NCBI GenBank assembly: GCA_025357355.1
Contig: JANXPK010000719.1
Coordinates: forward strand, 1-8,822
Direction: 5' to 3'
Length of the DNA stretch: 8,822 nucleotides
DNA from: Rhodobacterales bacterium
GTDB taxonomy: Bacteria; Pseudomonadota; Alphaproteobacteria; Rhodobacterales; Rhodobacteraceae
Shown: one piece after another, positions 6,372 through 8,822 of the stretch
Position numbering within the stretch: position 1 is the first letter of the stretch
Layout of the letters: every line of letters begins with the position of its first letter
Translations under genes and position numbers: made by a program
The notes under the pieces: generated by a model
The model's input: the letters and a program-made list of their open reading frames with translations, nothing else
Told to the model about the DNA's origin: nothing
The model's database searches: none

Positions 6372-6851
6372 CTATTCGCGGTGGCCGTGCTTGAGGATGC
6401 GGGCCTGCTGGATCGACCAGTCGCGCTTGGCGGAGGTTTCACGCTTGTCGCCAAGCTTCTTGCCCTTGGCGACGCCGAGCTTGAGTTTGACCATGCCCTT
6501 TTCGTTGAAATAGAGCTTGATCGGAACCAACGTCATGCCTTCGCGACCGACAGCATTCCACAGGCGCGACAGTTCCTTCTTGTTGACCAGGAGCTTGCGG
6601 CGGCGACGTTCTTCGTGCGGGAAGAGTTTGGCCTGGTGGTAGGGAGCGATGTAGGAGTTGATGAGCCACAATTCCCCTCCCTCGACCGAGGCGTAACTTT
6701 CGGCGATGTTGGAGCCACCTTGTCGCAGCGACTTTACCTCGGAGCCGAATAGCATGATGCCGGCTTCCAGATCGGATTCGATGTAATAGTCGAACCGCGC
6801 CCGGCGGTTTTCGGCGATGAGTTTGGAGTTGGGATCGGACTTTTCTGCCAT
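6372..6851 (-). CDS. smpB: SsrA-binding protein SmpB
   Basis: SmpB binds the tRNA-like part of tmRNA and brings it to stalled ribosomes for trans-translation. The 159-residue protein has the normal family length (E. coli 160). Visible family marks include IAENRRARFDYYI (13-25), EAGIMLFGSEVKSLR (29-43), the YIAPYHQA region, KELSRLWNAVGREGMTLVPIKLYF and the basic C-terminal tail LGDKRETSAKRDW, which enters the decoding centre and mRNA channel. The start MAEKSDPNSKLIAENRRAR matches the usual alphaproteobacterial N-terminus. There is no normal SD; instead a GC hairpin ends two bases before the ATG. No ssrA gene is seen within the window. The divergent small membrane-protein gene begins 53 bases upstream. 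Confidence 0.97.
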   Translation of the reverse strand: MAEKSDPNSKLIAENRRARFDYYIESDLEAGIMLFGSEVKSLRQGGSNIAESYASVEGGELWLINSYIAPYHQAKLFPHEERRRRKLLVNKKELSRLWNAVGREGMTLVPIKLYFNEKGMVKLKLGVAKGKKLGDKRETSAKRDWSIQQARILKHGHRE

Positions 6852-6853
6852 GA

Positions 6854-6880
6854 CCCGCCCGAGATAGGCGAGGGGGCGGG
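6854..6880 (-). promoter_or_regulatory. GC hairpin abutting the smpB start codon
   Basis: In the smpB sense, CCCGCCC (6880-6874) and GGGCGGG (6860-6854) pair as a 7-bp all-GC stem over a 13-base loop, ending two bases before ATG 6851. The only SD-like purines (GGGCGGG) are the 3' arm of this stem. If the mRNA includes it, the stem should hinder initiation unless opened. Whether the transcript starts upstream of it is unknown. Confidence 0.45.
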
Positions 6881-6904
6881 ATAAGTCCAGAACAGGGGTG
6901 AGAC

Positions 6905-7108
6905 GTGTTCATTCAGATTGCCGTCGGCACCGGGTTGCTGCTGGTCAACATCACGCTGGCGGCCGTGGTGCTGGAGGTGATCTTTCAATGGGCGCATCCT
7001 TGGCCCATGCGCGAGCCGCATCGGCGCAAGTTGACCGCACTGCTGGTTGAGGCGTTGCGGCAGATCAGGCTGGGGCAGGTGGAACATCGGCGCAAGCGCG
7101 AGGGGTAA
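6905..7108 (+). CDS. Small single-pass membrane protein of unknown function
   Basis: This gene for 67 residues starts with GTG. AGGGG at 6894-6898, six bases before the GTG, supports that start. Residues 4-29 (from QIAVGTGLLL to VVLEVIF) form one clear membrane helix. They are followed by WAHPWPMREPHRRKL and a short basic amphipathic tail ending HRRKREG. The stop codon lies in the loop of the terminator hairpin at 7088-7121. The first half (MxxQIAxGTxLLL, then a PHxxKL segment) is reminiscent of the beginning of small Rhodobacterales ion-channel-like membrane proteins. This gene stops where their next helix would come, so a truncated relative is possible. That comparison is from memory and weak. 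Treat as unknown. Confidence 0.65.
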   Translation: MFIQIAVGTGLLLVNITLAAVVLEVIFQWAHPWPMREPHRRKLTALLVEALRQIRLGQVEHRRKREG

Positions 7109-7121
7109 GGCGCTTGCGCCG
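7088..7121. terminator. Bidirectional terminator, 12-bp perfect inverted repeat
   Basis: CGGCGCAAGCGC (7088-7099) and GCGCTTGCGCCG (7110-7121) are perfect complements around a 10-base loop. The hairpin overlaps the 3' end of the membrane-protein gene and is five bases past the stop of the Hint gene, so it sits exactly between two convergent genes. On the plus strand it is followed by GGGGTTTC, a weak T-tract. A GC-rich intrinsic terminator for both directions is likely. Confidence 0.75.
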
Positions 7122-7126
7122 GGGTT

Positions 7127-7735
7127 TCAGGCCGCAAGACGTGCGGCGCGGCGCAGAAGGAAGGCCCTTGCTTGAGCGGCGTCCAGACGCGGGAAAAAGC
7201 TTGCGTCGGGGTAGCGGCCAGCGCCGTCAACGATGCTGGGGCAATGCAAGAGCACGCCGGAATTGGCAAAGACGATCTCCTCGTCGCCAAAGAGCGGGGT
7301 AATCACCTCGATCTTGTGGTCAGGAAAGCTGCGGCGCACGTCGGCATCGGAGGTGAGCGCAATGGCCGGGACCAGCACGTAGGGTGCAGTGCCGAGATTG
7401 GCGGCATCGAGGGTGGCGATCAAGAGGTGCTGGCCGGGCACCAGCAGGAGGTCGCTGCAGGCATCGTAACGGCCACCTGGAACATGGATCAGCGAGACTT
7501 CCGCCTCTGGCGCGAGGGTACGGCGGTCAAGCCCGAGGATGCGCGCCAAGCCGCCGTCAAGGGTGTGAACCTTGTCGCCAACGCGCAGTGTTTCCACATT
7601 GGCCCAACCATTTTCGCTTTCGACCATGGTTCCGGCCACAATTCCGCCAATAACCGGCGCGGGGATGACCGGGCGGCTGCGCGGCATGACCAAGGCGAAT
7701 TCGGTGGTGAGTTTGGCAAAGTCCTGCATAAACAT
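7127..7735 (-). CDS. Hint-domain (Hint_2-like) protein without the nucleophilic cysteine
   Basis: The 202-residue protein has a short leader (MFMQDFAKLTTEFALVMPRSRP, then PVIPAPVIGG) and a Hint-type beta domain from about 31 to 170. Visible family elements are GTMVESENGWANVETLRVGDKVHTLDGG (35-62), LLLVPGQHLLIAT with His103 (97-109), YVLVPAIAL (119-127) and FGDEEIVFANSGVLLH (149-164). Hint modules are the autoprocessing domains of hedgehog and inteins. The Rhodobacterales Hint_2 group usually occurs in secreted or RTX proteins. The catalytic Cys usually found just before the (F)xxGT motif is absent; the sequence there is GGIVAGT, so self-cleavage is not expected. The arginine-rich C-terminus (188-202) lies outside the domain. 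Substrate and partner are unknown. It faces the RTX gene across a divergent spacer. Confidence 0.75.
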   Translation of the reverse strand: MFMQDFAKLTTEFALVMPRSRPVIPAPVIGGIVAGTMVESENGWANVETLRVGDKVHTLDGGLARILGLDRRTLAPEAEVSLIHVPGGRYDACSDLLLVPGQHLLIATLDAANLGTAPYVLVPAIALTSDADVRRSFPDHKIEVITPLFGDEEIVFANSGVLLHCPSIVDGAGRYPDASFFPRLDAAQARAFLLRRAARLAA

Positions 7736-7743
7736 GGGGTTAT

Positions 7744-7748
7744 CCTCC
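7744..7748 (-). promoter_or_regulatory. Ribosome binding site deciding the Hint gene start
   Basis: GGAGG on the minus strand, eight bases before the ATG at 7735. The frame is open to upstream ATGs at 7780 and 7831, which lack comparable sites, so the 7735 start is preferred. Confidence 0.75.
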
Positions 7749-8128
7749 GGGTTAACATATGTGGCGGCCGATGTGGCCATGTGCCCAATCCACACCTGAA
7801 TTTCGCCATTTTTTGGTCGCGGGCGCGACAAGGTTGCGGCACTGTTTCGATTTTAGTTACAATGATTGCAATTCACGCGACCAATATCCAAAGTAATGTC
7901 GGAATTAGTGGTTTGTTAAGCAACAATGCCGGTCGGCGGGTGGGCCGTCGAACTGATTCGCCGCCACAATTTGATTTTAGGAAATACGCCGGGCACAATC
8001 ATGACTGTTGGACGTTCGGTTCGTGGCGAGCGGCGTGGCACGGGCGCACTGGCGGCCGTTGTTCTTGGGCACACCGGGAGCCAAAGGTGCCGAGCCGATC
8101 GGACGACAAAGGGATAAATTTGTGAAAA

Positions 8129-8142
8129 AACAATGTATTGTT
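8129..8142. promoter_or_regulatory. 14-bp AT-rich palindrome
   Basis: AACAAT (8129-8134) and ATTGTT (8137-8142) are perfect inverted half-sites two bases apart, in an AT-rich patch of the divergent spacer about 230 bases upstream of the RTX gene. The loop is too short for an RNA hairpin, so DNA binding is the only plausible role. Could be chance. Confidence 0.3.
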
Positions 8143-8274
8143 GAGCCAATCTGACAGAGGTGGCGGGTATGAAGCGGCACGGTGTCAGGGGGTGCGGCCA
8201 CGTCATTGCAATCTTAAGGTGTAGTGCGGCTCGGGCATTCAATGCGAGATTCCGGTGAATGGCCGAGGCGGGTC

Positions 8275-8304
8275 TTGCTTTTTATTGCTCGAGGTGCATA
8301 AAAT
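8275..8304 (+). promoter_or_regulatory. Candidate promoter of the RTX gene
   Basis: TTGCTT (8275-8280) and TAAAAT (8299-8304) are 18 bases apart, predicting a start near 8311 and a 5' leader of about 65 bases. Four of six -35 bases and five of six -10 bases match the sigma70 consensus. Confidence 0.45.
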
Positions 8305-8308
8305 TTGT

Positions 8309-8329
8309 CAAGATTATGTTCTAATCTTG
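8309..8329. promoter_or_regulatory. Operator-like 8-bp inverted repeat at the RTX promoter
   Basis: CAAGATTA (8309-8316) and TAATCTTG (8322-8329) are perfect inverted arms around TGTTC. The element begins five bases after the candidate -10 and covers the predicted transcription start, the usual place for a repressor operator. An RNA hairpin in the leader is an alternative. It does not match a lux box. Confidence 0.5.
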
Positions 8330-8374
8330 TCCTGTTACAATTTTGACTTGGCGTAACCTCAGGGGGAATGAAGA

Positions 8375-8822
8375 ATGAGACATGCACATGCGGGGCTGAC
8401 CGGGCCGCATCAGGTTGGCGCACAGCACGGCACGGATGCCAGTGAGGTGTTCATCGGCACGAATTTCAGTGATCGTTATGACGGCGGTGGCGGCAACGAC
8501 ACGATCTATGGCGGCAACGGCACGGACATTCTGGAAGGCAGTGACGGCAATGACGTGCTGTACGGCGGCAATGGCGGCGACATCCTGCGCGGCGGGGCCG
8601 GAGATGACACGTTTGTGTTCCGGACGGTTGCCGAGACCGGCAATGGCCTGGTGCAGGACCAGATCACGGATTTTACGACCGGGCACGACAAGATCGACCT
8701 GCACGGCTTCATGGCGGGCGGGCATTTCGATGGCACGGCTGGATTTACGGTCGGTGCGGGTCCGCAAGTCATGTATGACAAGGCCCATGCGGTGCTGTTG
8801 CTGGACGTGAACGGCGACGGCG
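8375..8822 (+). CDS. Short RTX (hemolysin-type calcium-binding) protein, 3'-truncated by window edge
   Basis: The visible 149 residues have no signal peptide. Five glycine/aspartate nonapeptides of the GGxGxDxUx type run from 37 to about 80 (GGGGNDTIY, GGNGTDILE, GSDGNDVLY, GGNGGDILR, GGAGDDTFVF) and should fold as a calcium-bound parallel beta roll. Next comes a region like the serralysin C-terminal domain: QDQITDFTTGHDKIDLHGF (94-112) and VLLLDVNGDG (140-149). In relatives the latter lies close to the end, so perhaps 10-30 residues are missing. C-terminal RTX domains of this kind are type I secretion (ABC exporter) signals, so an extracellular protein is expected. No catalytic domain precedes the repeats. 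ATG 8375 follows AGGGGG (8361-8366) by eight bases. No exporter genes are in the window. Confidence 0.9.
   Translation, partial: MRHAHAGLTGPHQVGAQHGTDASEVFIGTNFSDRYDGGGGNDTIYGGNGTDILEGSDGNDVLYGGNGGDILRGGAGDDTFVFRTVAETGNGLVQDQITDFTTGHDKIDLHGFMAGGHFDGTAGFTVGAGPQVMYDKAHAVLLLDVNGDG

Larger units (their letters stand above)
7736..8374. other. 639-base divergent spacer between Hint and RTX genes
   Basis: No convincing gene lies here. It is more AT-rich than its flanks, especially 7840-7925, 8110-8145 and 8280-8345. The palindrome ATTGCAAT occurs twice, at 7865-7872 and 8205-8212, once near each gene. The plus strand after 7842 (CTGTTTCGATTTT) and after 8332 (CTGTTACAATTTT) shares 11 of 13 bases. 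A small ORF at 8169-8258 (29 codons, basic, two cysteines, AGAGG upstream) and a 63-codon frame at 7926-8117 show no protein-like signature and are not called. Candidate promoter and operator sites are listed separately. Confidence 0.55.

Noticed and set aside
7815..7830. GTCGC/GCGAC hairpin with an adjacent T-run as a terminator
   Set aside because: The T-run precedes the stem on the plus strand and becomes an A-run after it on the minus strand, so it fits a terminator in neither direction.
7736..7831. Upstream starts for the Hint gene (ATG at 7780, 7831)
   Set aside because: The strongest site, GGAGG, is eight bases before ATG 7735; the extension shows no protein-like features.
7926..8117. 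63-codon plus-strand ORF in the Hint/RTX spacer
   Set aside because: No SD, arginine-rich low-information composition and no domain resemblance; likely chance in GC-rich DNA.
8169..8258. 29-codon ORF in the Hint/RTX spacer with an AGAGG upstream
   Set aside because: Too short to judge, no recognisable features, and it includes one of the palindromes. Kept only as a note in the spacer entry.
8462..8620. DNA-level repeat or CRISPR-like array in the glycine-rich region
   Set aside because: The periodicity is 27 bases and comes from RTX nonapeptide codons in an open frame; there are no spacers.

Overview
The window looks like ordinary chromosomal DNA from an alphaproteobacterium, most likely the Rhodobacterales/Rhodobacteraceae. 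The grounds are the high GC content, strong GC-rich codon bias, tight Shine-Dalgarno (SD) spacing, and the style of the RNase R, SmpB, SseA, Hint and RTX proteins. I recognise no phage, transposon, CRISPR array, tRNA or rRNA. The organism call is an inference from protein style, not a database match.

Layout, left to right. (1) Positions 1-1978 (+) hold the 3' part of rnr (RNase R); the 5' end lies outside the window. (2) After a candidate promoter and a long GC-rich leader there is a small two-helix membrane protein of the 'low-affinity iron permease' family (2174-2500, +). (3) It is followed by an MltB-type lytic transglycosylase with a C-terminal peptidoglycan-binding domain (2563-3849, +), with a strong inverted repeat in the gap. 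(4) A perfect-arm hairpin sits between that gene and the convergent minus-strand pair sseA (3-mercaptopyruvate sulfurtransferase, 5946-5092) and a class I aspartate/aromatic aminotransferase (5088-3910). These two are separated by 3 bases and are probably translationally coupled. (5) A 425-base spacer upstream of sseA holds an AT-rich island with a 19-bp palindrome and an array of three 11-bp direct repeats plus a degenerate fourth. (6) smpB (6851-6372, -) has a GC hairpin abutting its start codon. (7) A GTG-started 67-residue membrane protein (6905-7108, +) faces a 202-residue Hint-domain protein (7735-7127, -) across a 12-bp perfect inverted repeat that probably terminates both. (8) A 639-base divergent spacer separates the Hint gene from a short RTX protein (8375 to window end, +) that has its own candidate promoter and operator-like palindrome and runs off the window.

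How the genes work together: RNase R and SmpB both belong to RNA quality control and trans-translation, but here they are about 4.4 kb apart on opposite strands. The aminotransferase and SseA could form a short route from cysteine to 3-mercaptopyruvate to persulfide sulfur. The Hint protein and the RTX protein are separate versions of two modules that, from family knowledge, often occur together in large Rhodobacterales secreted proteins. I see no convincing new multi-gene system. The best leads are non-coding: the 11-bp tandem array, the operator-like palindromes, and the structured leaders before the iron-permease-family gene and smpB.
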